64,000 nt of DNA from Vibrio agarivorans (lineage in GTDB: Bacteria > Pseudomonadota > Gammaproteobacteria > Enterobacterales > Vibrionaceae), in contig NZ_JAUFQF010000002.1 of NCBI RefSeq assembly GCF_030409635.1, positions 124,001 through 188,000 on the forward strand, read 5' to 3'. Below the pieces are notes generated by a model. It saw only the letters and a program-made list of their open reading frames with translations, made no database searches and was not told where the DNA came from. Below, piece after piece: positions 28,701 to 37,474 of this stretch. The first letter of the stretch is position 1, and every line of letters starts with the position of its first letter. Both the position numbers and the translations under genes were made by a program.

Positions 28701-28770
28701 CCACGGTGGGGCGTTCATTATTACAGTGATTAATATTTTTCATTTGTTGTTTGCAAGCGCGTAGAGTCAC
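25723..28770 (-). CDS. LacI-type sensor domain-PAS-GGDEF-EAL cyclic-di-GMP protein
   Basis: The 1015-residue protein makes or breaks cyclic di-GMP. Residues about 20-290 are a LacI/GalR-type periplasmic-binding-protein fold (PTVGVIMPLLSGFYMGEL, HERIAFCGDL, VPEDVALVGVDN) without the N-terminal DNA-binding domain, a signal peptide or membrane segments. It would therefore sense a cytoplasmic ligand. A linker of about 150 residues follows, then a PAS domain (about 465-575), GGDEF with an intact RLGGDEFLFF (about 665), and EAL with intact EALARW, NVSAKEL, EITETA, DDFGTGFSS, KIDRSFI and AEGVET. Both catalytic modules look active on paper. The start is GTG at 28770; ATG at 28743 is an alternative and neither has a strong ribosome-binding site. 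Confidence 0.85.
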   Translation of the reverse strand: MTLRACKQQMKNINHCNNERPTVGVIMPLLSGFYMGELSIALRQLARQQDINLVFIRSGESRNYELPIGLENLNALLVVLHSASHQLIAKAVEKNIPVISLGASYSPLPVEQFYSNQTQGVAVLYDWLREMGHERIAFCGDLSVNDIRLRFKSYQQKVRQHHGEFVSGDFFSVGDCSFAGGRDAGKAYIERDCQCSAVICAADQNAIGMMQQLKAQGLSVPEDVALVGVDNVFLGEKQSVSLTTVDQNLEELARCALLRAVERVKGAAYSSEVVLTPQCLVVRSSCGGQGAKPNLDESKSVRQQMMAADSQSPAELFESFYSQAKDGFDSILDAQNCFGYHFDEAVLAHCQSEHFQIEQTLYANGSQAKHTQSDNMIARSVEHFPATMPQQHYVSTVIPVKTGFDGQWKLLCINDSQQVDQGVGAYSMFANYLDMLALFIERDALLETANTRQKSLQQILQQLKVVSNTSNDGIWDWDLQTNRLTWNSRLVDMLGVSNSERYFIDCSELFQFIHHDDISDIEDKIHEHLINNVPFKTEFRMRTAHGDFLWVQANGAAVHNSSGRPIRFIGSLTDITQQRESAEKIHHMAYFDALTGIANRRKIIQDINQFISQNTNRRRAVMLMDLNRFKMVNDTFGHHTGDALLRHVSMQLRELLDDRQHLARLGGDEFLFFCDVQNHQQANELTSQILRRIARPLVHDDIELEAQGSIGVAFYPEDGTTADELIKKADIAMYKAKQAGGCRAVVYSPEMNCSSDDMVTMEHHLKGALKRGEIDIHYQPQVCADNNMVVGVEALARWRSSTLGDVPPYQFIKVAEESGLITSFGEYILNQVCRDLSASQWLRGLSRISINVSAKELVNTHFASSAIQTILNHQLPLEIFCFEITETAAITDYELCSQVLAQLHSAGIALSLDDFGTGFSSLSLLKRLPLNEVKIDRSFIRDITDGQANLDFVATMILMGKSLGYRVVAEGVETEAHSMALKSTGIDILQGYSYSKPKPLAELEAIYCSIPTVKV

Positions 28771-29007
28771 TGTATTTCACCCCATTAATGATCCATTTCT
28801 ATTGTTTTGATGAATTCGAGAGGGGATGAAAAACCTAGCCAACCGGTTGTGATTCTTTAATTGTCGTGAGTGATGGAAGCCACATCACAGTATGTTGTTA
28901 TAGTTGCTTAATTTACGTTGATTTCCTAATCATGAAACAGAAAAACCATGAATATTTAATTAAGCGCACATTTTGTACGCCTTAAATCACGCTCTATGTT
29001 CGCTCAA

Positions 29008-29910
29008 TCACATTACTATATAGTGATCTAACAATAAGGCGACAAATAAGCCCATCAGGTGGTAGATGGAAAACTTAAATGTCTCTATCGCCGACTTGTC
29101 ATGACTGAAGTATTTAAGCTGCAAGGCATAGTAGATAAATCCTGCACTCAACACGGTTGATACCGCCAGATACAGCCAGCCACTCATACCAACCAACACG
29201 GGCATCAAGACCACTAACGCCAGTAATATCGTATAGAGCACGATGGAGGTTTTGGTGTACTCAACGCCATGCGTCACGGGCAGCATAGGAATATCAGCGC
29301 TGGCATAATCTTCTTTGCGGTGTATCGCAAGCGCCCAAAAATGGGGAGGGGTCCACACAAAAATAATCATCACCAATAACCAAGCATTGCCACTAAGCTC
29401 ACCCGTCACCGATGTCCAACCTAATAACGGCGGCATTGCTCCTGCGATACCAGCAATCACAATATTCTGTGGCGTTGCGCGCTTTAGATATAAGGTGTAC
29501 ACCACAGCATAACCAAGCAAACTTAGAAAGGTTAACCAAGCGGTTAAGGTATTTACGCCAAACCACAGCAGTGCAAAACCAAACAACCCTAGTGAAAAAG
29601 CGAAAAGGCTCACTTTTAGAGCCGACACATCTCCCTGCGGCAGAGGGCGTTTATGCGTTCTGGCCATAATGGCGTCGATTCTTCGGTCAATTAGGTGATT
29701 AAACGCAGCAGCCGATCCAGCCATCATACCAATCCCTATCAAGCCTAATACCGTTTGCTGTAACGGCAGTGCGCCATCCACCGCGAGGCACATACCCACA
29801 ATAGCGGTCAATAGCATTAACAACACCACTTTCGGCTTGGTCAATGTCCAATACACGCGCCACTGAACCAGAGGCTTGCTAGTTGGTTGTGCTGTTAATG
29901 TTTTACTCAT
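29008..29910 (-). CDS. ctaB: Protoheme IX farnesyltransferase (heme O synthase)
   Basis: This UbiA-family membrane enzyme adds a farnesyl group to heme B to give heme O, the precursor of heme A for the oxidase encoded beside it. It has multiple membrane helices and the signature [21 protein letters not shown] region (Asp-rich prenyl-diphosphate site, about 72-92). The second conserved loop is [19 protein letters not shown] (about 195-213). Its 300 residues are typical. AAGGAG precedes the start. It is the last gene of the caa3 cluster, after ctaA with a 77-bp gap. Confidence 0.92.
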   Translation of the reverse strand: MSKTLTAQPTSKPLVQWRVYWTLTKPKVVLLMLLTAIVGMCLAVDGALPLQQTVLGLIGIGMMAGSAAAFNHLIDRRIDAIMARTHKRPLPQGDVSALKVSLFAFSLGLFGFALLWFGVNTLTAWLTFLSLLGYAVVYTLYLKRATPQNIVIAGIAGAMPPLLGWTSVTGELSGNAWLLVMIIFVWTPPHFWALAIHRKEDYASADIPMLPVTHGVEYTKTSIVLYTILLALVVLMPVLVGMSGWLYLAVSTVLSAGFIYYALQLKYFSHDKSAIETFKFSIYHLMGLFVALLLDHYIVM

Positions 29911-29987
29911 ATCCCACTCCTTGGCGCTCTTACACTATATTGGCAATCTCACGCTATATTGGCGTTCTCAAACTATAAGTGTCACGG

Positions 29988-30986
29988 CTAGTTGCGGACC
30001 GCCGTGGTCCAAATTCGATAATTGGTATAAAGCACAGCTACCACTAAACTTGCTGCGCCCAAGTTATGTGCCACCGCCACCCACAATGGCAGATGTAAGA
30101 CGACATTGGCGATACCCAAGGCCAGTTGCAGAGTTAACACCGCTGCGACCAATTTCGCTTCCGACCTCAAACTTGCCCACTGCCAACATTTATAGATGAG
30201 GAGCAACAGGCATAAAGTCGTCACTAACGCCCCAAAGCGATGCACGACATGAATCGTCATCCGAGGCCCGTAGCTCAATACACCAAACTCATAGTTATCA
30301 TGACCTGCTTGCCACCAGTCAAAAGCTTTAGCAAAGTCGAGCATCGTCCACCATTGACCTTCGCAAATGGGTAAGCGCGTACACACTAATGCGGCATAGT
30401 TTGATGATGTCCAGCCCCCTAACATCACTTGCAGCACGACGACTACAAGCGCGGCAGCAGCAAACAGCTTGAGTCCGTGATTGCTCTCCCCCGTTAGTCG
30501 CTGTAACCCATGTGGAGCAGGTGGGTGTGAGAGTTTCCAATACAGCAGAGATAAGCTCGCGAGCAATGTGAAGCCTCCGAGCAAATGTGCCATGACCACC
30601 ACTGGCAGCAGCTTTAATGTGACTGTCCACATACCAAGTAGGGCTTGGAATACCACTAAAGCAGCAATAAAGGTGGGGAGTGTTCGGCTGATTGTGCGCT
30701 CTTTCCAACAGCGAAAAGTAATCCACGCGATCAACAGACCAAGAGTACCGGCGACATAGCGATGAATCATCTCAAGCCAAGCCTTATAAGGCTCTACAGC
30801 ACGCTCCGGGAAAGCCTGATTCGCGAGCGCAATATCTGTCTGAGACTGCGGCACCAAAATTTTGCCATAACAACCTGGCCAGTCAGGGCAACCTAACCCT
30901 GCATCGGATAAGCGAGTGTAAGCGCCCAATGCAATCACAATTACGGCAAGGTAAAGGGTGAATCGAACTAAACTGACGGTGCTCAT
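29988..30986 (-). CDS. ctaA: Heme A synthase
   Basis: This CtaA/COX15 membrane monooxygenase oxidises the heme O methyl group to make heme A. About eight membrane helices carry the expected His ligands, in MIHRYVAGTLG, MAHLLGGFTL, HVVHRFGALV and VAHNLGAASL. The N-terminal loop DAGLGCPDWPGCYG is the family hallmark, and a second Cys pair lies in CTRLPICEG. Its 332 residues are normal. AAGGAGG precedes the start. It follows the Sco-like gene in the same operon. Confidence 0.92.
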   Translation of the reverse strand: MSTVSLVRFTLYLAVIVIALGAYTRLSDAGLGCPDWPGCYGKILVPQSQTDIALANQAFPERAVEPYKAWLEMIHRYVAGTLGLLIAWITFRCWKERTISRTLPTFIAALVVFQALLGMWTVTLKLLPVVVMAHLLGGFTLLASLSLLYWKLSHPPAPHGLQRLTGESNHGLKLFAAAALVVVVLQVMLGGWTSSNYAALVCTRLPICEGQWWTMLDFAKAFDWWQAGHDNYEFGVLSYGPRMTIHVVHRFGALVTTLCLLLLIYKCWQWASLRSEAKLVAAVLTLQLALGIANVVLHLPLWVAVAHNLGAASLVVAVLYTNYRIWTTAVRN

Positions 30987-31026
30987 TAATGCCTCCTTGC
31001 GGTGTAACTCGAGGTAGTTATATTAC

Positions 31027-31590
31027 TTACCCTACCCTTGACAGCTTGAGCAGCTTTTTAAAATCACGCAGCATGCCCTTCATTAACTGCGGTTGCGCCG
31101 ATGACGGAACTAAATCAAACGAGTAACGCATCACCCATTGACCGAGCGGGTCGATAATCACTACGTCTTCACCATCTGCCACACTATCGGGTAAGCGCTT
31201 CACCATCTGCGACGGGATATCAAAGCGCTGAATCAAGGTGGTATCACTGTCTCTTTGCATGATCAAAACTGGCTCTACCCGCTCGGTATATTTGCCGAGC
31301 GCCAAGTAGCTTTGTCTAAGCAAGGTGACACGTTCTTGGCAGGCTTTCTCACAATGCTTCGGCACCACAAATGCCAGTTGCCACATCGGTTTTTCAGGTC
31401 GGTAATCTACGCCAAGGTTTTGATAGGTCAATCTCGGCTCTATCAACACCCCTTGGTTAGTGACACCGGGTTGATACCATTGGTTATACAAAATCACGTA
31501 CGCCGCGATAGCCGGAATGGCAAAAAACAGCACCAAGGCAATCAAAGTCACGCGCCCTTTCCATACTGAACGTTGCGGTGTCGCTGTCAT
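31027..31590 (-). CDS. Sco-like thioredoxin-fold protein with one membrane anchor
   Basis: The 187-residue protein has one N-terminal membrane segment (about 12-34) and a periplasmic domain. It contains a CxxxC motif (HCEKACQERV, about 80) placed as in Sco copper chaperones. Where Sco proteins carry the copper-ligand His (DHS), this one reads DGEDVVIIDPLGQW, so the third ligand appears missing. It probably assists CuA assembly or thiol reduction of Cox2, inferred from position between SURF1 and ctaA and from similar genes in other proteobacterial cox clusters. The start lies 1 bp beyond the SURF1 stop, so translation is likely coupled. Confidence 0.65.
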   Translation of the reverse strand: MTATPQRSVWKGRVTLIALVLFFAIPAIAAYVILYNQWYQPGVTNQGVLIEPRLTYQNLGVDYRPEKPMWQLAFVVPKHCEKACQERVTLLRQSYLALGKYTERVEPVLIMQRDSDTTLIQRFDIPSQMVKRLPDSVADGEDVVIIDPLGQWVMRYSFDLVPSSAQPQLMKGMLRDFKKLLKLSRVG

Positions 31591-31591
31591 A

Positions 31592-32317
31592 TCAAAGCCC
31601 TCCTCGAGCTTGACGCTTTTGCAATGCTCGAACGCTCACCCATGTCATAAGGCCTAGGAACACCGCCGACATCATGAACCACTGGGTCGCATAGCCAAAG
31701 TGCTTAGTCGAAGACATTGGAATCGGCACCCAAGGTTGAGGGTAAGGCCAAGACTCAGCCTGTGGCTGGATCACCACAGGTTGGATCTCGATACCAAACA
31801 ACTGAGAGATCTGCGCAATATTGAGGTTTTGAATTCGGTAGGGAGCAATAAACTCAGGGTCGATATCATTGCTAAGTGGGTTCTCCGAGCGCTGATAAAC
31901 CCGAGCGCGATAAACAAAATCACCATGCTTCCAGTTCACCTTAGGCAATACCGAGCGTGAGGCCGGGGCAGTCACAAAGCCCCGCTCCAACAACCAATAA
32001 CGCTCATCTGCCTCAATCAGTTGATAAGCCAGGTAACCGACTTTGCCTTTATAAACTTGATTATCGAGCAATAGATAACCTTCTGGGATTGCTCGCCCTT
32101 GCGCGATGACTGACAACCCCGTTGGGTTTTCTGCCTCGACAATTTCTGTCAAATCAACCGGAGGCTGCTTAGCACGCTCTACCAAACTGTGCTCTAGGCG
32201 CTCTTTTTGATAGCCACGATCCAATTGCCACAAACCCAATTTGAACAATAGGGAAAACACAACCACAGTGATAAGAGTCAAAGCGGCAATACGAAAAATA
32301 GTCGGACGCGAACTCAT
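31592..32317 (-). CDS. SURF1-family cytochrome oxidase assembly protein
   Basis: This inner-membrane protein helps insert heme A into subunit I. It shows the SURF1 topology: one membrane segment near the N-terminus (RIAALTLITVVVFSLLFKLG then WQLDRGYQKE) and one near the C-terminus (QWFMMSAVFLGLMTWVSVRAL), with a periplasmic domain between. The family signature GLWQLDR and the terminal YATQWF are present. The start is set at 32317 (241 residues); an earlier ATG at 32386 would run into the divergent small gene. It is tightly coupled to the Sco-like gene downstream. Confidence 0.88.
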   Translation of the reverse strand: MSSRPTIFRIAALTLITVVVFSLLFKLGLWQLDRGYQKERLEHSLVERAKQPPVDLTEIVEAENPTGLSVIAQGRAIPEGYLLLDNQVYKGKVGYLAYQLIEADERYWLLERGFVTAPASRSVLPKVNWKHGDFVYRARVYQRSENPLSNDIDPEFIAPYRIQNLNIAQISQLFGIEIQPVVIQPQAESWPYPQPWVPIPMSSTKHFGYATQWFMMSAVFLGLMTWVSVRALQKRQARGGL

Positions 32318-32336
32318 CGATTCAGGGGATACAGTT

Positions 32337-32561
32337 ATGGTATTTTTATTTAAAACGGCTTTAGTCATTTTACTGCTCTTTATCATCCTTAATTTGGCGT
32401 TTGCCTTAGTACAACTGGTGCGTCAAAGTGACCAATCTGAAGAGCAAAAACCAATGAGCCATTACCTTGGTCGCCGAGTAATGTTCTCAGCTGTGGTGGT
32501 TGTCCTTCTCATCCTTGCATTGACTAGCGGGTTGATTGAACCCAACCCAACGCCTCAATAG
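32337..32561 (+). CDS. DUF2909-type twin-transmembrane small protein
   Basis: The 74-residue protein has two membrane helices (about 3-25 and 47-67) separated by a short charged loop (RQSDQSEEQKP). The pattern VQLVRQ followed by MSHYLGRRV resembles small proteins found in cytochrome oxidase clusters (DUF2909, twin transmembrane protein). It is the only gene in the cluster on the plus strand, and its start lies just 19 bp from the divergent SURF1 start. The ATG at 32337 begins directly at the first helix; the 32-codon extension upstream is an artefact. Role unknown, possibly oxidase assembly. Confidence 0.72.
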   Translation: MVFLFKTALVILLLFIILNLAFALVQLVRQSDQSEEQKPMSHYLGRRVMFSAVVVVLLILALTSGLIEPNPTPQ

Positions 32562-32625
32562 CACCACCTTATTTAAAGACTAGTCTATTCAGTGGTATGC
32601 GCCCACTTTTAAGCTCATACTCTTG

Positions 32626-33534
32626 CTATAAGACATACACAAATACAAACAAGCACAGCCACACCACATCAACGAAGTGCCAATACCAACTGCCTGCCTG
32701 AAACGCAAAGTGGTTCTTCGGCGTAAAGTGGTCTTTGGCAATGCGGGCCAGAAGTACAATCAAAAACAGCGTGCCCAAGCAGACGTGAAGACCGTGAAAA
32801 CCCGTGAGCATAAAGAAGGTATTGCCATAAACGCCCGATTGCAGCGTCAGCCCCATCTCTTGATAAGCGTGAATGTACTCTTCCACTTGGAAATAGAGAA
32901 AGAACACCGCAAGAATAATCGTGATCTCAAGCCAGACGATTAGCGCCGTGCGCTGGTTTCGCTCTAAACTCACATGCGCCATGTGCAGTGTGATAGACGA
33001 AATCAACAGTATGATGGTGTTTTTCAGGGGCAAACCTTGCCACGGCATCGCTTGCGTTGTGTCTCCTGCTGGCGTGGTGAGTAGCGGCCACAGCGCATCA
33101 AAACTTGGCCATAACAACTCGTGTGTCATCGCGTTGTTACTGGCGCCACCGAGCCAAGGCACAGAGATCATCCGTGCATAGAACAACGCCCCAAAAAACG
33201 CCCCAAAGAACATGATCTCAGAAAAGATAAACCAACTCATGCCTTGTCGAAACGAGCGCGACAACTGCTCTGAATACAGACCTGACAACGACTCGGTAAT
33301 CACGTTGCTGAACCAACCGGCGAGCATATACAGCAACACGCCAAAGCCAATAAACAACACAACTTTACCAAACACGCCGCCCGCGCCATCATTGCCCATG
33401 TTTTGGATCGTTAATCCCGCACCGACAGCGACAAGAAACAGAGAGACTGCACCGACAATTGGCCAGCGGCTTTGAGCTGGCACATAGTAAGTACTTACCT
33501 TTGATTCGGTGGATGAATGAGGCTCTGTATTCAT
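32626..33534 (-). CDS. coxC: Cytochrome c oxidase subunit III
   Basis: This is the third core subunit of the heme-copper oxidase, stabilising subunit I and its proton uptake. Seven membrane helices fit the 302 residues. Family stretches include SRSFRQGMSWFIFSEIMFFGAFFGALFYAR and the C-terminal FHGLHVCLGT then SWYWHFVDVVWLCLF. Its start overlaps the ctaG stop (ATGA), showing tight coupling. Confidence 0.93.
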   Translation of the reverse strand: MNTEPHSSTESKVSTYYVPAQSRWPIVGAVSLFLVAVGAGLTIQNMGNDGAGGVFGKVVLFIGFGVLLYMLAGWFSNVITESLSGLYSEQLSRSFRQGMSWFIFSEIMFFGAFFGALFYARMISVPWLGGASNNAMTHELLWPSFDALWPLLTTPAGDTTQAMPWQGLPLKNTIILLISSITLHMAHVSLERNQRTALIVWLEITIILAVFFLYFQVEEYIHAYQEMGLTLQSGVYGNTFFMLTGFHGLHVCLGTLFLIVLLARIAKDHFTPKNHFAFQAGSWYWHFVDVVWLCLFVFVYVL

Positions 33535-34184
33535 AGTGTCACTCCTTGCGACGAAACCACAACAGGTTGTGGTGCTGTGTCATTGGGGGTGGTGAAGCTC
33601 ACCCGCTGAATCGAAACCGCATCGTCACGCTGGGCGGTTGTCGCCTGTGTATCGACACGATCAGAGATGTCATACAGCGTATAAGACAACGTCAGTGTGT
33701 GAATCGAATCTGGAATGTCTGGTTCGATGTAGAAAATCAACCCCATCTCAGTCGAAGCTTGTGCAGACAAAGGCTGTTGATTGAAGCAAAAGCACTCCAT
33801 CTTATTGAAATAGCTCGCACCTAAACCCGGAGACACCGATGGCACGGCTTGCCCTACCATATCCGCAGCAGAGCGGTTCTCCGCGAGATAAAAGGTTTGA
33901 ATCACCTCCCCGGGATGAACCTCCATCGTGGAGACTGACGGCGTAAAGCGCCAAGGCATATTCGGCGTGACGTGTGACATAAACTCCACCTTAATGGTGC
34001 GAGAAATATCCACCTGCATACCCACGGGCGCACTGACTGAACTGGCGTTGGTCTTGCCGTTTATCCCCAATACATCGCACATCACGTCATACAACGGCAC
34101 CAAGGCAAAACCGAAGCCAAACATGGCAACAACAGCGCCGAGCAGTTTGACCGTCAGTTTGCGATTTTTATCTTGCGTATCCAT
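33531..34184 (-). CDS. ctaG: Cytochrome c oxidase assembly protein CtaG/Cox11
   Basis: This membrane-anchored copper chaperone inserts CuB into subunit I. It has one N-terminal membrane helix (about 12-31) and a periplasmic immunoglobulin-like domain. The copper-binding CFCF motif is visible in FNKMECFCFNQQPL (about 135). Its 217 residues are near the usual 180-200. It lies between coxA and coxC, overlapping coxC by 4 bp. Confidence 0.92.
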   Translation of the reverse strand: MDTQDKNRKLTVKLLGAVVAMFGFGFALVPLYDVMCDVLGINGKTNASSVSAPVGMQVDISRTIKVEFMSHVTPNMPWRFTPSVSTMEVHPGEVIQTFYLAENRSAADMVGQAVPSVSPGLGASYFNKMECFCFNQQPLSAQASTEMGLIFYIEPDIPDSIHTLTLSYTLYDISDRVDTQATTAQRDDAVSIQRVSFTTPNDTAPQPVVVSSQGVTL

Positions 34185-34201
34185 ACCTTCCCCTTTACGC
34201 C

Positions 34202-35836
34202 CTAATCAATCTTGGGCGGCGTTTCAAAGGTATGGTGAGGCGCCGGGCTTGGCACAGTCCACTCAAGCCCCTCGGCTCTGTCCCAAGGTTTGGCAGACGC
34301 TTTCTCACCGCCACGAATACACTTGATCACCAACCACAAGAAAATCAGCTGCGACAAACCAAAGGCGAACCCACCAATCGATACAATCTGATTCACGTCA
34401 GCAAACTGAATCGCATAGTCGGGAATGCGCCTTGGCATACCGGCTAGGCCTAAGAAGTGCATTGGGAAGAACAAGATATTGACCGAGATGACTGAGCACC
34501 AGAAGTGCCACAAACTCAGCTTGTGGTCATACATATTGCCTGTCCATTTCGGCAGCCAATAATATGCTGCTGCCATGATGGAGAATACCGCGCCAGACAC
34601 CAACACATAGTGGAAGTGCGCTACGACAAAGTAGGTATCATGATATTGGAAATCTGCAGGCACAATCGCCAGCATCAAGCCTGATAAGCCGCCAATAGTA
34701 AACAGCACAATAAAGGCGATCGCGAACAGCATTGGCGTTTCAAATGTCATGGCCCCGCGCCACATGGTGGCCACCCAGTTGAATACTTTCACCCCTGTGG
34801 GTACGGCAATCAACATGGTGCAGTACATAAAGAACAGCTCGGCAAACACTGGCATACCTGTGGTGAACATGTGGTGCGCCCATACCAAGAATGACAGCAG
34901 CGCAATCGAGCAGGTGGCATACACCATCGAGTGATAACCGAACAGTTTCTTACCACTAAATGCGGGAATGATGGCTGAGACAATACCGAACGACGGTAAT
35001 ATCATGATGTACACTTCGGGATGACCAAAGAACCAGAAGATATGCTGGAACATTACCGGATCGCCCCCGCCAGCGGCATCGAAAAAGCTCGTTCCGAAGT
35101 ATTTGTCCGTGAGCACCATGGTCACTGCGCCCGCGAGCACGGGCATTACCGCAATCAGCAAGAAGGCGGTGATCAGCCACGTCCAAACAAACATTGGCAT
35201 TTTGAACCAAGTCATGCCCGGCGCGCGCATATTGACAATGGTTACAATCACGTTGATTGCCCCCATGATTGAGCTTATCCCCATGATGTGTACAGAGAAC
35301 ACAAACAGGGCGGTGCTATCAGGGCCATAGGTGGTGGAGAGTGGCGCGTAGAACGTCCAGCCAAAATCAGGGCCGCCCCCCGGCATAAACAGCGAAGCAA
35401 GCAATATGGCAAAAGCAAAAGGCAGAATCCAAAAACTGAGGTTGTTCATGCGAGGCAGTGCCATATCTGGCGCGCCAATCATCATCGGGATCATCCAGTT
35501 AGCTAATCCGGTAAACGCAGGCATTACCGCGCCGAATACCATGATTAAGCCATGAACAGTCGTCATCTGATTGAAAAAATGCGGCTCAACTAGCTGCAAG
35601 CCCGGTTGGAATAGCTCTGCACGAATGACCATCGCCATCGCACCGCCAGTTAAAAACATTGCAAAACTGAACCACAAATAGAGAGTGCCGATATCTTTGT
35701 GACTGGTTGAGTAGATCCAGCGCGCGATCCCTTTCGCAGGGCCATGACTATCATGGTCATCGTGCGCATGCCCTCCTGCTAAGACTTCATCGGGTGCGGC
35801 AGACTGCTTGCTGGGTTTATTGATAGGTTGGCTCAT
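34202..35836 (-). CDS. coxA: Cytochrome c oxidase subunit I (aa3/caa3 type)
   Basis: This is the catalytic subunit with heme a, heme a3 and CuB. Its 544 residues carry 12 membrane helices. The [13 protein letters not shown] motif contains the cross-linked His-Tyr pair of A-type heme-copper oxidases. The [11 protein letters not shown]is pair (CuB) and the [13 protein letters not shown] heme ligands are present. The first 35 residues are an extra His/Asp-rich hydrophilic stretch ([13 protein letters not shown]). Its start codon overlaps the coxB stop (TAATG). Confidence 0.96.
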   Translation of the reverse strand: MSQPINKPSKQSAAPDEVLAGGHAHDDHDSHGPAKGIARWIYSTSHKDIGTLYLWFSFAMFLTGGAMAMVIRAELFQPGLQLVEPHFFNQMTTVHGLIMVFGAVMPAFTGLANWMIPMMIGAPDMALPRMNNLSFWILPFAFAILLASLFMPGGGPDFGWTFYAPLSTTYGPDSTALFVFSVHIMGISSIMGAINVIVTIVNMRAPGMTWFKMPMFVWTWLITAFLLIAVMPVLAGAVTMVLTDKYFGTSFFDAAGGGDPVMFQHIFWFFGHPEVYIMILPSFGIVSAIIPAFSGKKLFGYHSMVYATCSIALLSFLVWAHHMFTTGMPVFAELFFMYCTMLIAVPTGVKVFNWVATMWRGAMTFETPMLFAIAFIVLFTIGGLSGLMLAIVPADFQYHDTYFVVAHFHYVLVSGAVFSIMAAAYYWLPKWTGNMYDHKLSLWHFWCSVISVNILFFPMHFLGLAGMPRRIPDYAIQFADVNQIVSIGGFAFGLSQLIFLWLVIKCIRGGEKASAKPWDRAEGLEWTVPSPAPHHTFETPPKID

Positions 35837-37047
35837 TACTCTGCCTCCTTGGCGGATGCCGAAAGGGCATTTTCCTTGAACTGATTAATGTCTGAGGCTT
35901 GAACGGTATCGCCAGTATCATTGCCCCAAGCATTGCGTTGATAGGTGATAACGGCAGCGATCTCTTGTTCAGTCAACTGATTGGCGAAGGCTTGCATCGC
36001 TGTGCCTGCTCGGCCGTTGACGATGATATCGATATGCGCATCCAAATCACCCGTTGCAATCGCACTGCCTTTGATAGCTGGGAATGCGCCCGTCACCCCT
36101 TCACCATTGGCTTGGTGACAAACCGCACAACGCGCGGCATAAACCGACTCCCCTTGCGTCATAAGGTCATCCATTCCTAATTCACTTGTAAGAGCTGCCG
36201 CCGCTTCTTCTTGCGCTTGAGCAATCTCCACTTTCTTCTCTGCTAGCCAAGCATCGTAATCGTCCTGCTCCATGGCATGAACCACGATTGGCATAAAGCC
36301 ATGGGCTTTGCCGCACAGCTCTGCACACTGACCGCGGTAAACACCGGGCTTATCAACTAAAGTCCACGCTTCATTAATGAACCCCGGTATGGTGTCTTTT
36401 TTCACCGCAAAGTCAGGCACCCACCACGAATGGATGACATCATCCGATGTGAGTAGAAAACGGATTTTCTTACCGATTGGCACAACCAACGCATTGTCCA
36501 CTTCTAACAAGTAATGCGCGCCCTTCTCTTCTAGACCATCAATCTGTTTCTGGTCGGTAGCGAGCAAACTGAAGAACTCGACGCCTTCGTCTAGATAGTC
36601 ATAGTGCCATTTCCACTGAGAACCAGTGACTTTGATAGTGATATCAGATTGCGAGGTATCTTCCATCGCAAGCAGGGTCGTAGTCGCGGGGATAGCCATA
36701 CCAATAAGAATCAGCACTGGAATGACTGTCCAGATGATCTCTACCTTGGTACTTTCATGAAAGTGCGCAGCCACCGCGCCTTTCGATTTGCGGTGCTTGA
36801 TGATGGAATAAAACATAATCCCAAACACCACGAAAGCAATCGCGCAGCAGATATAAAAAATCAGCATATGCAGTTCATACACCTGCCCGCTGATCTCCGT
36901 GACCCCTTGCGTTAAGTTGAAGCGACTCATCGTGCTCGCACTTTCTTCACTGGCAAGTGCAAGTGAAGGGAACAATAACCCCACAGTCGACAGAATTGTT
37001 GCGACCAGCCTGTATCGAAGACTGGCACCATCCTTATGCAATCGCAT
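35836..37047 (-). CDS. coxB: Cytochrome c oxidase subunit II with fused cytochrome c domain (caa3)
   Basis: This subunit accepts electrons. Signal peptide residues 1-32 are followed by two membrane helices (about 60-80, 100-122). The CuA domain ligands are [13 protein letters not shown] and [12 protein letters not shown] (Cys-x3-Cys-x3-His-x2-Met). A C-terminal extension from about residue 300 holds a cytochrome c domain with [11 protein letters not shown] (heme attachment) and a distal Met, which makes this a caa3-type enzyme. First gene of the cluster; AAGGAG lies 8 nt before this ATG. An alternative out-of-frame ATG 4 bp earlier opens only five codons. Confidence 0.95.
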   Translation of the reverse strand: MRLHKDGASLRYRLVATILSTVGLLFPSLALASEESASTMSRFNLTQGVTEISGQVYELHMLIFYICCAIAFVVFGIMFYSIIKHRKSKGAVAAHFHESTKVEIIWTVIPVLILIGMAIPATTTLLAMEDTSQSDITIKVTGSQWKWHYDYLDEGVEFFSLLATDQKQIDGLEEKGAHYLLEVDNALVVPIGKKIRFLLTSDDVIHSWWVPDFAVKKDTIPGFINEAWTLVDKPGVYRGQCAELCGKAHGFMPIVVHAMEQDDYDAWLAEKKVEIAQAQEEAAAALTSELGMDDLMTQGESVYAARCAVCHQANGEGVTGAFPAIKGSAIATGDLDAHIDIIVNGRAGTAMQAFANQLTEQEIAAVITYQRNAWGNDTGDTVQASDINQFKENALSASAKEAE

Positions 37048-37474
37048 CCATTTAGCTCCTTAGCATTCCCACCAATTATTCAATTGGAAAAAGGCCAATG
37101 AGGAGTTCAATGCTTACTCTTTGTTCCCTATATCCCTAAGTGCATCGAAAACAAAACCCCAGTGACAGCAACATCAATGTGCAAAACAAGATGTTATTTT
37201 TATGTTAATAAACGCTAGTTAAAGATACGTAAATGCGCAAGGGGTGGATTGGAAAAGGTTGGATTGAAGATTGAAGGTTGAAGGTTGAAGGTTGAAGGTT
37301 GAAGGAGAATACAGAATCGCCTTTGATAACAAAATGGCATTGTTTTCCTGCGAGCTTGAGACGCGAGATCCTTTAACCTTCAACCTCGAGCCTCTAACCA
37401 ACCCAATCATTCCGACAACAGAAGAAGCAATCCGAACAACAAAAGCCGAATGTGATCCCCTCTGTACTCGTGTT
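37048..37474. other. Intergenic region upstream of coxB with a heptamer tandem repeat
   Basis: It contains the promoter region of the caa3 cluster (right end of the cluster, transcription leftward) and the TTGAAGG array at 37264-37305. A 15-bp stretch with inverted copies (AACCTTCAACC) lies at about 37374-37384. No real gene is seen. Confidence 0.45.
37264..37305. repeat. Heptanucleotide tandem array TTGAAGG
   Basis: There are six head-to-tail 7-bp units: TTGAAGA once and TTGAAGG five times without error. It is non-coding and lies in the cox to FAA-hydrolase interval. Confidence 0.85.

Noticed and set aside
32241..32336. N-terminal extension of the DUF2909-type gene from a TTG
   Set aside because: It would overlap the SURF1 coding start, has no ribosome-binding site and is unlike the two-helix family.
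37034..37051. Five-codon mini frame overlapping the coxB start
   Set aside because: It arises from an ATG only 4 bp before the true start; too short to judge and probably chance.
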